A stretch of DNA of 64,000 bases, taken from the NCBI GenBank assembly GCA_050330955.1, contig JBHJHJ010000084.1, forward strand, positions 1 to 64,000, written 5' to 3'. Origin of the DNA: JBCCAG01 sp050330955. Lineage in GTDB: Bacteria; Cyanobacteriota; Cyanobacteriia; CAKZMO01. Below the pieces are notes generated by a model that worked only from the letters and a program-made list of their open reading frames with translations, was not told the origin of the DNA and did no database searches. Positions 7,582 through 17,900 of the stretch are shown here, piece by piece. Position numbers and translations under genes: made by a program. The stretch's first letter is position 1. Each line of letters begins with the position of its first letter.

Positions 7582-9771
7582 GTGAGCAGAAAATTGCCAG
7601 ATCGTCCCTCTATTCCGCTAAATATAGTTTTAGTGGTTCCCTTTTTACTAGAAATTTTTGCGGCAGTAGGGTTGACTGGATTCTTTTCCCTCCGAAATGG
7701 GGAACGGGCTGTGCAAGAGCTAGCCGTTCAGCTTCAGCAGGAAATTGGCAACCGCATTGAACTGCATCTGATGAGCCATCTGGAAGACTCTCAGCAGGTA
7801 AATCTTATCAATGCTGAGGCAATCCGGTTCGGAATTCTAGATATCGGTGACGCAGATTCACTCGAGCAGCAGTTTTGGCGACAGATTAGAACATTTCCGT
7901 CCCTAGACTATATTTATTTTGGCCACGAGGAAAGAGGAGGATATGCCGGAGTCGGACGCTCGAATACCCAATGGCCCAACATTGAAGAGACAGAAGACTA
8001 TGTTGCCGGAGACTTTTTAATCTACGAAACGGATAGTCAAGGTAACCGGCAAGCTCTACTCAGCCAAGATCCAGGATACGATCCGCGTAGACGAGGCTGG
8101 TATAGAGATGCTGTAGCCGATAGGGGCATGGGCTGGAGTGAGATTTACAGCTTTTTCCCTGATCCAATTCTGGGTATCTCAGCAACATTACCAATTTATG
8201 GAGAAGATGGAGAGCTGCTAGGAGTTTTGAGCAATGACGTCGTTTTAAGCGATATTCAAGACTTTCTCGAAAACCTCAATATTCTCCAAACGGGACAGGC
8301 CTTTTTAATTGAACGCAATGGTCGCTTGATTGCAAGCTCACATCTTGAGGATGTCTTTGTTGCGTCTGGAGCTGAGGGCGAGGAACCAGAGCGGTCTGTA
8401 TTAGTCGATGTTAAAGAACCTACACTGCAGCTCACGGGGAAGACGCTCAAATCGAAAGTATCTGACTTGAACGAGATTCAGCAGCCGGTAGAACTATCCT
8501 TTTCCTTTGAAGAGGAACGGTACTTTGTTCGAATCATCCCAGTTCAAGATGAACTAGGGTTAGATTGGCTCATGGGCGTGATTTTACCAGAGTCTGCTTT
8601 TACAGAGCGAATCAATGCCAATACTCGCACCACAGTAGGTCTGTGCGCCCTAGCGCTTTTAGGCGCAATATTGCTGGGGATTGCGACATCCTACTGGATT
8701 AAACGCCGTCTGACCAAGCTTACTGAGGCAGCTCATGCGATGTCACGGGGCGAGCTAGATCAAAAAATCGACCCCACTCAACTCCGTGAGCTTGACGACC
8801 TGGGACAGTCTTTTAACATCATGGCTGAACAACTAAAGCGGGTAATTGGAGACTTAGAAGAGAGTAATTTAACTTTAGAAAATCGCGTCGATGAGAGAAC
8901 TGCGGAGCTTTCCAGCACGTTGACGAATTTGAAGCGCACCCAGTCTCAACTTGTTCAGACCGAGAAAATGTCAAGCTTAGGCCAGCTCGTAGCGGGTATT
9001 GCCCACGAAATTAACAATCCGCTGAATTTTGTTTCGGGCAACCTGACCTATACAAGGCAATATGCTGAAGAGTTATTGTCACTCTTAAGCCTGTATCAAG
9101 AGTTTTACTCCCAGCCTGATCCAGTTCTTTCCGACTACATTTCCAAAATAGATCTTGACTTTCTTAAAAGCGACTTCCCAAATGTAATTCGATCTATGAA
9201 GTTGGGGACAGAGCGCATTCTCAATATCGTCTCTTCCCTGAAAGGGTTTTCCCACTTGAATGAAGCAGAGCAGAAATCGGTCGATATCCATAAAGGACTC
9301 GACAGCACCTTGATCATTTTACAAAGTGAGTTCAAAGCCAACGATGCGCTTGCCGAAATCGAAATTGTCAGAGACTACGGTGACTTACCGCTGGTTAGGT
9401 GCTACCCCGATCGGCTCTGTCAGGTGTTCATGAATCTGCTTACCAACGCGAAAGACGCCCTGAATGAAGTAAGCCTTCAGCCCTCAGAGTTCCAGCCTCA
9501 AATTAGAATCCAGACTGGCTTGACTAGCGACGGTCAGATTGAAATCAGTATTATGGACAATGGCCCTGGTATTCCCAACGAAATTCAATCTCGGCTGTAT
9601 GATCCATTCTTTACCACCAAACCAGTGGGGAAAGGGACGGGATTAGGCCTGGCCATCAGTTTTCAAATTGTGGTCGAGCAACACGGCGGCGCTCTAAGGT
9701 GTATCTCAAATCCAGGCGAAGGAACCCAATTCGTCATTTCGCTGCCTAAATACCGCTATGGTGAGGATTGA
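7582..9771 (+). CDS. Membrane sensor histidine kinase with Cache domain and HAMP
   Basis: 729 residues from GTG 7582. An N-terminal membrane segment (about 12-36) and a second one (about 350-371) flank a periplasmic double-Cache-like region. That region contains DYIYFGHEERGGYAG, DPRRRGWYRDAV and the WMEI-like pattern typical of dCache, suggesting sensing of a small extracellular ligand. HAMP follows (about 372-425), then a coiled coil and HisKA (GIAHEINNPLNF, His475). The HATPase has NLLTNAKDAL, DNGPGI and GKGTGLGLA. The kinase core closely resembles that of the GAF kinase at 618, including the long insert after the H-box, so both belong to the same cyanobacterial subfamily. No response regulator is adjacent. 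Confidence 0.9.
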   Translation: MSRKLPDRPSIPLNIVLVVPFLLEIFAAVGLTGFFSLRNGERAVQELAVQLQQEIGNRIELHLMSHLEDSQQVNLINAEAIRFGILDIGDADSLEQQFWRQIRTFPSLDYIYFGHEERGGYAGVGRSNTQWPNIEETEDYVAGDFLIYETDSQGNRQALLSQDPGYDPRRRGWYRDAVADRGMGWSEIYSFFPDPILGISATLPIYGEDGELLGVLSNDVVLSDIQDFLENLNILQTGQAFLIERNGRLIASSHLEDVFVASGAEGEEPERSVLVDVKEPTLQLTGKTLKSKVSDLNEIQQPVELSFSFEEERYFVRIIPVQDELGLDWLMGVILPESAFTERINANTRTTVGLCALALLGAILLGIATSYWIKRRLTKLTEAAHAMSRGELDQKIDPTQLRELDDLGQSFNIMAEQLKRVIGDLEESNLTLENRVDERTAELSSTLTNLKRTQSQLVQTEKMSSLGQLVAGIAHEINNPLNFVSGNLTYTRQYAEELLSLLSLYQEFYSQPDPVLSDYISKIDLDFLKSDFPNVIRSMKLGTERILNIVSSLKGFSHLNEAEQKSVDIHKGLDSTLIILQSEFKANDALAEIEIVRDYGDLPLVRCYPDRLCQVFMNLLTNAKDALNEVSLQPSEFQPQIRIQTGLTSDGQIEISIMDNGPGIPNEIQSRLYDPFFTTKPVGKGTGLGLAISFQIVVEQHGGALRCISNPGEGTQFVISLPKYRYGED

Positions 9772-9884
9772 CTTTAATCCTGCTCGGCACTGACACGTCA
9801 CTTCGCAGTTCATGAGTGATCTAGGATTGCCATATGATTAGGCGATAAAATTAGGTCGTAAGCAATGCGATCGCCCCAGCCTGA

Positions 9885-10577
9885 ATGACCTTCGTACTGA
9901 CTAACGACGACGGAATTGACGCCCCCGGTCTTCAATCCCTGAGGCAAGCGCTTGCCCTCTCCGGCATCGGCCAATCCGTCACAGTGGCCCCTAAGCACCC
10001 CCATTCTGGCTGCAGTCACCAGCTCACGCGGGGCCGCCCTATGGCCATCGAGCGCCGCTCAGAGAGCGAGATCGCCATAGACGGAACGCCAGCCGACTGC
10101 GCCCGTGTCGCCATCAGCGCCCTCGTGCCCAAGGCCCAATGGATTCTCTCTGGCATTAACGCGGGGGGAAACTTGGGGGCGGATGTGCATGTGTCGGGCA
10201 CTGTGGCTGCCGTGCGGGAGGGCCTGCTGCACCGAGTTCCCGGCATCGCAGTTTCCCACTACATTAAGAATAGGCAGCCCATTGACTGGGATGCGGCTAC
10301 GCGGCTGACGGCAGCGGTGCTCTCGCGACTCTTGAGCCAGCCCCAAGAGCCTGGCACATTTTGGAACGTGAACCTGCCCCACGTCAGCGCCGACATGCCC
10401 GAGCCAGACATTGTGTTTTGTACCCTCTGCAGTCAACCGTTGCCGACCGCCTATAAAATTGAGGGCGGCAAAATCGCTTACGTGGGGAACTACAGCGATC
10501 GCCCCCGCGACAAGGGCTCCGATGTGGACACCTGCTTTTCAGGTGCGATCGCCATCTCCCAGGTGCGGGTCTACTGA
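9885..10577 (+). CDS. surE: 5'/3'-nucleotidase SurE
   Basis: 230 residues. The start TNDDGIDAPG is the SurE metal-binding motif, followed by APKHPHSGCSHQLT, GTPADCARVAI and GINAGGNLGADVHVSGTV, the conserved active-site loops. SurE is a cytoplasmic phosphatase acting on nucleoside monophosphates, with survival roles in stationary phase. Length is slightly short of the usual 250-270 but all N-terminal catalytic motifs are present. It is followed after 54 bases by the kinase-WD40 gene on the same strand. Confidence 0.93.
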   Translation: MTFVLTNDDGIDAPGLQSLRQALALSGIGQSVTVAPKHPHSGCSHQLTRGRPMAIERRSESEIAIDGTPADCARVAISALVPKAQWILSGINAGGNLGADVHVSGTVAAVREGLLHRVPGIAVSHYIKNRQPIDWDAATRLTAAVLSRLLSQPQEPGTFWNVNLPHVSADMPEPDIVFCTLCSQPLPTAYKIEGGKIAYVGNYSDRPRDKGSDVDTCFSGAIAISQVRVY

Positions 10578-10631
10578 GGGATACCGATGGCGCCTGGTTT
10601 GGCAGCACCCGACTCAGCGTCAGACAACCCG

Positions 10632-12494
10632 ATGAACGAGACCTGCTACTGCCTGAACCGCACCTGCCCCCGTCCTGAGAACCCATTCAGCGCGACGCGG
10701 TGCGGCGGCTGTGGATCGCTGCTGCTGCTGGGCGATCGCTACCGAGCGCTAAAGCTTTTGGGCCAGGGGGCCACGGGGCGAACGCTGCTTGGGATAGATA
10801 CCCGGCCCGACGGTGCGCTGGACCAGCCGCAGAAACGCTGCGTGATTCAGCAGAGCTGGGCCGAAAATCACTTTAACCGCCGCCAATTCTCGCGATATGT
10901 CCGGCGCCTCAGCCAAATCAGCCAGCATCCCCAGGTACCCCAACTGCTCGACGTACTGATAGAGGGCGATCGCAGGTCTCTGATCTGGGAGTTCGCTGAC
11001 GGCGTTTCTCTAGCGGCTCATCGAGCTGAAGCAGTCTCGTTCAGTGAGGTGCAGGTGCGCCATCTGCTCTGCAACCTCCTACCGGTGCTGGCAGTGGTCC
11101 ATGAGGGCGGCCTGATCCACCGAGACGTGAAGCCCGAGAATATTATCCATGTCTTTCCCCAATGCCCCTGGCTGGTGGACTTTGGCGCTGCCGTCTCTAT
11201 TGGGCACAGCACCGCGCCAGCGGGAGACGCCCGCTACGCCGCGCCGGAGCAACTATCTGGCGAGCCCGTATTTTCGAGCGATTTGTACAGCATAGGGATG
11301 ATTGGCGCCGAGCTGTTGACGATGGCGTCGCCCTTCGACCTCTATGCGGCAGCGCAAACCGATGGCGGGTGGCAGCAGTATTTAGCCACGCCGGTTAGCT
11401 CAGGTCTGGCGCAGATTTTGACTCAACTGCTGCGACCGGCCCCCCAGCGCTACCGCACGGCTGCCGCAGTGCTGGCGGATTTACGGGCTTTGCCGGACCT
11501 TGAGCTTGCCCAACCGCCTCCATCGTCAGTAACTATAAAATCAGCGACTGTGGAACAGGGAGTGCCCAGCAATGAGTGGACCTGCCGCCACAGATTAAAA
11601 GGTCACCGTGGACCTGTTACGGCGATCGCCGCCAGCGAGAGCTACGTGGTCAGCGGCGGCAGCGATGGCGCGATTCGCGTCTGGTCCTGGGCGGGGGAGT
11701 GTCGTCAGGTGATTCAAACCCCCTGGTTTGGCAAAGGCCACCGCGATCGCATCAGCACCCTCAGCATCAGCGGCGATGAGCTGACGCTTTTGAGTGGCAG
11801 CGATGACGGCACCTTGTGCGCCTGGTCTTTGGTGGACTACGGGCAGCAGACCTGCCTGCAGAGCCCCGCCTGGGGCGTGAGTGCGATCGCCGTTATGCCC
11901 CAGGTCTGGATTAGTGGTGACGCCAGCGGCGCCCTGCAGCTCTGGGACGAGGAGACTGGCCGAGCCATTGAGCGCTGGCAGTCGCACCAGGCTAAGGTCA
12001 GCGGTCTTGCCATTAGCCCCAACCTCAAGATTCTGTTGAGCGGCAGCGCCGACGGCACCGTTGGCCTTTGGGACTTGGGTACAGCTCAGCGGCGCCATCA
12101 GCTTCAGGTCGGCGCCGCCGTTACCGCTATGGCGGTGCTGCCCCGCTGGAACGTGCTCACTTTGGGAGATGACCAGGGACAGCTCCAGATTTGGGATTTG
12201 ATTGAGATGAGGCGGCTGCGCAGCTTGGCGGCCCACCAAGGCCCCATCACTAGCGTGAGCGCCTCACCCCGTCAGCTTGCCAGCGGCGGCGACGACGGCC
12301 AGATTCACTTTTGGCAAATCCCCGGCGTTTCAGAGGGTTCGTTTGAGCAGCAGCTTTTGACGCACCCCCAGAGCCTGACGCGGCAGATTACCCGCTCCCA
12401 CGACTGGTCCGTGAACGCGATCGCCTTTAAGCCAGCCGGAGATTGGCTCGCCAGCGGCAGCGCCGACGAGACGCTGTGCCTTTGGCGGCGATAA
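10632..12494 (+). CDS. Ser/Thr kinase-like protein with seven WD40 repeats, lacking the VAIK lysine
   Basis: 620 residues from ATG 10632, chosen because the zinc-ribbon-like MNETCYCLNRTCPRPENP start is typical of cyanobacterial kinases; a GTG/ATG further upstream is possible. The glycine loop GQGATGRTLLG, HRDVKPENI (Asp165) and DFGAAV (Asp183) are intact. The residue normally lysine in CVIKQ is Gln73 (CVIQQSW), and the helix-C glutamate position is Tyr in FSRYVRRL. Loss of both partners of the ATP-positioning salt bridge suggests a pseudokinase or an atypical kinase. Residues from about 310 form seven WD40 blades (for example SGGSDGAIRVW, SGSADGTVGLWDL, SGSADETLCLW), a complete propeller for protein binding. 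Confidence 0.85.
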   Translation: MNETCYCLNRTCPRPENPFSATRCGGCGSLLLLGDRYRALKLLGQGATGRTLLGIDTRPDGALDQPQKRCVIQQSWAENHFNRRQFSRYVRRLSQISQHPQVPQLLDVLIEGDRRSLIWEFADGVSLAAHRAEAVSFSEVQVRHLLCNLLPVLAVVHEGGLIHRDVKPENIIHVFPQCPWLVDFGAAVSIGHSTAPAGDARYAAPEQLSGEPVFSSDLYSIGMIGAELLTMASPFDLYAAAQTDGGWQQYLATPVSSGLAQILTQLLRPAPQRYRTAAAVLADLRALPDLELAQPPPSSVTIKSATVEQGVPSNEWTCRHRLKGHRGPVTAIAASESYVVSGGSDGAIRVWSWAGECRQVIQTPWFGKGHRDRISTLSISGDELTLLSGSDDGTLCAWSLVDYGQQTCLQSPAWGVSAIAVMPQVWISGDASGALQLWDEETGRAIERWQSHQAKVSGLAISPNLKILLSGSADGTVGLWDLGTAQRRHQLQVGAAVTAMAVLPRWNVLTLGDDQGQLQIWDLIEMRRLRSLAAHQGPITSVSASPRQLASGGDDGQIHFWQIPGVSEGSFEQQLLTHPQSLTRQITRSHDWSVNAIAFKPAGDWLASGSADETLCLWRR

Positions 12495-12520
12495 ATCTAA
12501 CCCCTTACGAGAACGCCGAG

Positions 12521-13693
12521 CTACTTCGCGCCAAACCCGAGGCCGCGATTTTTAGACGGCATACACACGCAGGCTTCGATCTGCGATCGCAGGGTCTCGT
12601 GGTCGAGGTCTTGGCCGATGAGGACGAGCTGCAGCTTGGGCTCGCCTTTCCACTGCTCGTCATCTAGGGTAAAGCGCTTGCCGCTGAGGTGGAAGATGTG
12701 ACGCTTAGGGCTTTCGTCAAACCACAGGATGCCCTTTGCCCGAAAGACGTTTTCCGGAAGCTGGTTGTCTAAGAAATTCTGGAACTTGCGAATAGCGAAA
12801 GGCTTGTCGCTCTGGAAAGAGAGCGACGTAAAGCCATCGTTTTCTAGGTGGTGGGAGTGGTGGTCGTGGTTGTGATGGTCATGATCGTGGTGGTCGTGAT
12901 CGCAGTCATGGTGGGCCTCGTGGTCGTGGGCGTCGTGATCATGGGCCTTATGTCCATGAGCGCCGTGATCATGAGCATCATGATCGTGGCTGGCTTCCTT
13001 AGAGTCTTTGAAATACTGCTCCGATTCAAACAGGCCCACGCTCAGAATGAGCGGCAGCGGTACCTTACACTGGCTAGTTTTCAAAATGCGGGCGTCTGCC
13101 TTCACCTTGCGCAGGCTGTCTTCCAGATAGGCTAGCCGCGCCTCGTCAACCAGGTCGGTTTTGTTGAGCAGAATCGTGTCGCCGTAGGCCACCTGATTTT
13201 GTGCCGCCTCGCTGTTGAACAGGTCGAGACTATAGTTCTCGGCGTCGACCACGGTCACGATAGAATCCAGCCGGGTCATATCCCGCAGCTCAGTGCCCAA
13301 GAAGGTCAGCGCCACCGGCAGCGGATCTGCTAGCCCCGTGGTCTCTACCACGAGGTAGTCCACATTATCTTGACGCTCCAGCACCCGATGGACGGCCTCC
13401 ATCAGGTCATTGTTGATGGTGCAGCAAATACAGCCGTTGCTCAGCTCTACCATGCCGCTGTCGTCACCCGCCTCGACAATCAAATCATTGTCAATGCCAA
13501 TTTCCCCAAATTCATTAACCAAAACCGCCGTCTTCAGGTTTTCCTGGTTGGTCAAGATGTGATTGAGCAACGTCGTCTTACCGCTGCCTAGAAAGCCTGT
13601 GATGATGGTGACCGGCAAACCGCGCTTTTCAATCTGCATCGCGGGTCCCGGTGCTGGCGTCTGGCTATTTTGGGGCGTTGCCATAGATGTCAT
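12521..13693 (-). CDS. CobW/COG0523 family GTPase with His-rich metal-binding segment
   Basis: 390 residues. Walker A GFLGSGKTTLLNHIL, the metal-binding CICC motif (SNGCICCTINNDL), NKTDLV for guanine recognition and a CobW C-terminal domain are present. Between the G domain and the C-terminal domain lies a segment of about 45 residues made largely of His and Asp (repeats of HDH and AHDHD), expected to bind zinc, nickel or cobalt. This family acts as metallochaperones or in metal homeostasis; the metal is not determinable here. Alternative starts at Met4 and Met19 exist. No convincing Zur box was seen upstream. Confidence 0.88.
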   Translation of the reverse strand: MTSMATPQNSQTPAPGPAMQIEKRGLPVTIITGFLGSGKTTLLNHILTNQENLKTAVLVNEFGEIGIDNDLIVEAGDDSGMVELSNGCICCTINNDLMEAVHRVLERQDNVDYLVVETTGLADPLPVALTFLGTELRDMTRLDSIVTVVDAENYSLDLFNSEAAQNQVAYGDTILLNKTDLVDEARLAYLEDSLRKVKADARILKTSQCKVPLPLILSVGLFESEQYFKDSKEASHDHDAHDHGAHGHKAHDHDAHDHEAHHDCDHDHHDHDHHNHDHHSHHLENDGFTSLSFQSDKPFAIRKFQNFLDNQLPENVFRAKGILWFDESPKRHIFHLSGKRFTLDDEQWKGEPKLQLVLIGQDLDHETLRSQIEACVCMPSKNRGLGFGAK

Positions 13694-13985
13694 ATCGTTT
13701 TACCAATGTGCAGGTCTTTTTTTACAGGTCTTCGCTGGGATAGATCTTTGGGGAAATAACTTAACGCAGTTCGCCAGCTCATTGACTAGCTCATTGTAGA
13801 TTGTAGCGATTTAAGTCGCTGCCGGTTGGCTCGGCGGGCATGGGGCAGATGGACCGACGTAATCACAGCTTAGGGGCTTATTCCCTTCCTGAGCTGATAA
13901 GTCCCTCTAGAGACAGGTGGTGCTAGACGGCGATCGCCTATAGTGTATTTGCGTAAACCTGAAGACGAGTTTTCGTGAGGCTATT

Positions 13986-14321
13986 ATGGGATTTCTGGGT
14001 AAGCTGTTCGGCAAGAAAGAAGAAGAGAAGGCGGCCAAGACGCCCAACGTTGACGTTAAGCAGAAAGCTAGCGAGAAGTCGATTCCCCCTGAGAAGGTTG
14101 GGCTCGACGGCGAATTTGACGAAAGCGGTCTAGCGAAGCGCGTTGCCAAGGCGCTCGACGATGCGGGCATTTCAGATAACGTTGGCCTTTGGGTCGCTCA
14201 AAGCGGGAGCACCGTCGTCCTCAAGTACAACTCCGATGCAGAAGCGGCCCTAAGCCGTGCGCAAGAAGTTGCCCGGGGCGTTGAGGGCGCGACCTACGTC
14301 AAGACTGAGCCCAATACCTAA
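13986..14321 (+). CDS. Small BON-domain-like protein
   Basis: 111 residues with GAGG five bases before the ATG. The N-terminus MGFLGKLFGKKEEEK is short, basic and amphipathic and may attach to membrane. From residue 50 the pattern LAKRVAKALDDAGI, then VAQSGSTVVLKYN and ARGVEGATYVKTE, fits a BON (bacterial OsmY and nodulation) fold, used for phospholipid or envelope binding. No signal peptide. Function beyond that is unknown. Transcription probably ends at the hairpin at 14359. Confidence 0.65.
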   Translation: MGFLGKLFGKKEEEKAAKTPNVDVKQKASEKSIPPEKVGLDGEFDESGLAKRVAKALDDAGISDNVGLWVAQSGSTVVLKYNSDAEAALSRAQEVARGVEGATYVKTEPNT

Positions 14322-14358
14322 TCGCGGGTTTTAGGGTCACGTTTTTTAGAATCAAGAA

Positions 14359-14398
14359 AGCAAGGCGCCGCCGTGAATATTTACGGCGGCGCCTTGCT
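14359..14398. terminator. Bidirectional terminator hairpin, 16-bp perfect stem
   Basis: AGCAAGGCGCCGCCGT (14359-14374) pairs perfectly with ACGGCGGCGCCTTGCT (14383-14398) around an eight-base loop. It lies between two convergent genes. A short T-rich stretch follows on each strand (weak on plus, TTTCTTGATT on minus). Confidence 0.8.
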
Positions 14399-14423
14399 GC
14401 ATCTAGTTTTCTAAACCGTCAGG

Positions 14424-14765
14424 CTATCGCCACTCTCGATTGCCTTCGTCATCGGTTCGCGCCTCACGAATAACATCAGAAATTTCCTCCGCGTCCTTGA
14501 CGTGGTGCAACGCCTCCTTGTCGCCTTCTTCGCCCTCTACGACGAAGTACGTCGGCACGGTGATGTGGTCTCCTGTCACATCGGGGGCGTTGACCGCCAC
14601 CTGCTTCGCCTTCTCTTCCAAGGACTGGGAGCCATCGACGCGATCGCCAGGGTTTAGGGCCGAGTTGGGGTTCTGCGCCAGCTTTTTCTGTTGAGCTTCG
14701 TGCTGCTCCGGAGACACGTCCTCGGGCTGAGTCGGCTGGTTAAGCGTGTTTTCAGAATTACTCAT
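14424..14765 (-). CDS. Small acidic hypothetical protein
   Basis: 113 residues from the ATG at 14765 (MSNSENTLNQP); the frame extends 34 codons upstream but that part looks non-coding. It is hydrophilic, rich in Glu, Asp, Gln and Asn, with no membrane segment. The central part (GDHITVPTYFVVEGEEGDKEALHHVKD cut short here) looks folded, flanked by disordered ends. I recognise no family. It is divergent from the TIR-CHASE2 gene. Confidence 0.55.
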   Translation of the reverse strand: MSNSENTLNQPTQPEDVSPEQHEAQQKKLAQNPNSALNPGDRVDGSQSLEEKAKQVAVNAPDVTGDHITVPTYFVVEGEEGDKEALHHVKDAEEISDVIREARTDDEGNREWR

Positions 14766-14950
14766 CGTTAAGATAATACTTAATTTTTCACCACCCCCTA
14801 CAATATGAGGTGCGGTTGTCACCTCTCGTCTTTCCAGCGAAATAGTTATGGGTGTGCTAGCCCCCAATTGCGCCGAGCGATCGCCTGCGCTGGTCGTCCG
14901 CCCGCCTTACCCTGCTTAATAGTGCTGAGCTTGGTCTGAAAGAGTCAGCT

Positions 14951-17900
14951 ATGGATTTTACCGACGTATTTATCTCCTACGGGCGCGCTGACAGCAAGGC
15001 CTTTGCTGCCAAACTTGAGCAATATCTGCTTGCTGCAGGACTGAGAGTTTGGGTCGATTTCAACGATATTCCCTCAGGCGTTGACTACCAGAAGCAAATC
15101 GACGCCGGCATCGACCGAGCCGATAACTTTATTTTTGTGATTTCGCCCCACTCGGTCAATTCAGTCTACTGCCTCAAGGAGATTGAGCACGCCCTCAAAC
15201 GCAATAAGCGCATCGTGCCCCTGCTCCATGTTGAGGCGATTACCCGAGAGACTTGGAATCAGCGCCACCCCGAAGGTACTGCTGCTGAGTGGGAAGCCTA
15301 CCAGGCCGCAGGTAAGCACTCTAGCCACGGGAACCTTCACCCGGACATCAGCAAAATTAACTGGGTTTGCTTTCGAGACGGCCTGGATGACTTTGAGCAA
15401 GCCTGCCAAAACTTGCTTCATGCGCTGGATCGCCACAAAGACTACATTCGCCAGCACACCGTTCTGCTGGTCCATGCGCTCACCTGGGCCAAAAATCAGA
15501 GGCAAACGCGCTACTTGCTCGTAGCCGAGGCCCGAGAGCAGGCAGAAGCCTGGCTCCTCCAGCGCTTTAAGGAACAAGCGCCCTGTACTCCGACAGACCT
15601 CCACTGCGAGTTCATCGCCGAGAGCATTAAAAACGCCAACAATCTGCTGACGCAGGTGTTTGTCGCCCACGCCGAGCAGGACGTTGAGGTGATGGAGACC
15701 ATTCGGCGATCGCTCTGGCGACAGGGATTCACGGTTTGGACTCGCCAAACGGATATTCAGACTGGAGAAGACTTCCAGAGCGCCGTTGACCGCGGCATTG
15801 AACAGGCAGACAACGTTGTCTGTTTACTCTCTCCTGCCGCCCTGCAGTCCGCCAACTGTCAGCGCGAGCTGAACTATGCCTTGGCATTCCACAAGCGGGT
15901 CATTCCTGTGCTCGTTGAAGCTACTGACGCCACCGTTATCCCATCAGTTTTGCGGGATCTGCAGTACATCGATTTGACGGACAACGTGCTAGAAGCTGAC
16001 TACCTGCTGGACGAAAGCCAGCTTCTGAGGGTGCTGCAACAAGACGCGACTTATTATCAAGAGCATAAGATCCTTCTGACTAAAGCTCTGAGGTGGACCC
16101 GTCAGGACCGTAATCCCAGCATGCTATTGCGCGGGTATAATCTGCGCCATGCCGAGGCCTGGTTAAAGACCGCTGAAAGCCGGACTCAGCATCGGCCCAC
16201 AGCAATTCAAGCCGAGTTTGTTCGGGCCAGTTTAAACCATACGCAGCCCGACTCTTTAGACGTTTTTATATCCTATTCCCGGGCCGATGCTGATCTAGCG
16301 CGGCGCTTGAATGAGGCCCTGCAAATTCAAAATAAGACCACCTGGTTTGACCAAGAGAGTATTGCCTCCGGCGCTGACTTTCAGCAAGAGATCAACCGGG
16401 GCATTGAAATCTCAGACCATTTCCTGTTTATCCTCTCTCCCCGTGCAGTGCGATCGCCCTACTGCATCGAGGAGGTATCCTACGCCGCTAAGCTCAACAA
16501 GCGCATCGTTACGGTGCTGCACCACTCAGTGGATAGCGACGAGCTACCTCCCCAGTTGGCGAAGATACAGTGGATAGACTTTAGGTCCAGCAGTAGCTTT
16601 ACCGCCAGCTTTAAAGAGCTCATCCGCACCCTGGACACGGATGTAGCCCACCTGCGAATGCACACCCGCCTGCTGACGCGAGCCATTGAGTGGAAGCAGG
16701 AAAATTTTGACCGTAGCCTGCTGCTGCGGGGCAAACCCCTGGCCCGGGCCCATCAGTGGCTGACGCAGGCAGAAGATAAATATCCGCCCCCTACGGAGCT
16801 GCACGTTGATTTCATCATTACCAGCCTTGGTCCGTCCTACTATCTGAGGGCTCAAGGTCCCAAAATCAAGTTTCGCTGGGTGGTTTTAATTGGCGTTATT
16901 GTCGCCCTTCTCGTAGAAGTGACTCGCCTGCTGGGATGGACTCAGGGGCTAGAACTCGCGGCGTATGACCAGCTTTTGCGCATGCGCCTCAGCGAGCCGC
17001 AGGATGATCGCCTTCTCATTGTTCAGGTCGATCAGAACAGCGTCCGCTGGCTGAAGGAGAGCATGATTGCGGGAAAATATCAGCCCGGGATTGGCACTAT
17101 CCCCGACCGGGCGCTGGCCGATGCCATCGAGTACCTCAATGACAACGGGGCCCGGCTCATTGGCCTCCACGTTCACCGAGACTTTCCGGCAGGGCCCAAC
17201 CTAACGCGGCAGTTTCAGCAACTCGATAACCTAATTGCTATCTGCTGGCACGGGGGCAATTCAGACAGCGGAATCACTCCTCCCGATGAGGTGCCCATAG
17301 CGCGGGTCGGCTTTGACGATCTGCTGAGTGATGAGAGCGGCGAAATTCGCCGGTACCTGCTGAAACGGGCCGCCAATCGGGACTTTTGCGAGACCCAAGA
17401 CAGCTTTAGCCTGGCGCTGGCCCGGCGATACCTTGCCCAAGCGGGACTGAGCTATACCGACCCACAGGAGGAAAATCCCGATTTAAAGTTAGGTCAAGTC
17501 ACAGTTCCTCAGCTCTATCGAGGCAACAGCGGCGGCTACCGGCGGCAGGTTGAAGGCCCTGATGGGACCGGCGGAACCTTCGGCGGGTACCAGGTTCTGA
17601 TTAACTTTCGCCAGCATGAGGGGGATCCAAACCGATTCGCTCCCATTGTCACCTTAGAGGCCGTGTTAGAAGGCGAGGTTTCTCCTAGGCAGATTGCCGA
17701 TCGCATTATCGTCATCGGTCTTTCAAACCAAAATGCGAGCTATTTTGATACGCCCTATGGCCGCATGCCCGCCATCGTCCTGCAGGGGCAGATGATTAGC
17801 CAGCTGATCAGCGCAGCGCTAGAGGGGCGATCGCTGATTTGGTCCTGGTCACCGGGGGGAGAGTGGCTGTGGATTTTAGGCTGGTCTTTAATGGGGGGAC

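Noticed and set aside
7361..7585. 75-residue plus-strand frame before the Cache kinase
   Set aside because: No ribosome site, no recognisable composition, and it overlaps the kinase start; better read as spacer.
12848..13135. Val-rich plus-strand frame opposite the His-rich region of the CobW gene
   Set aside because: Shadow of the His/Asp codons of the real gene on the other strand.
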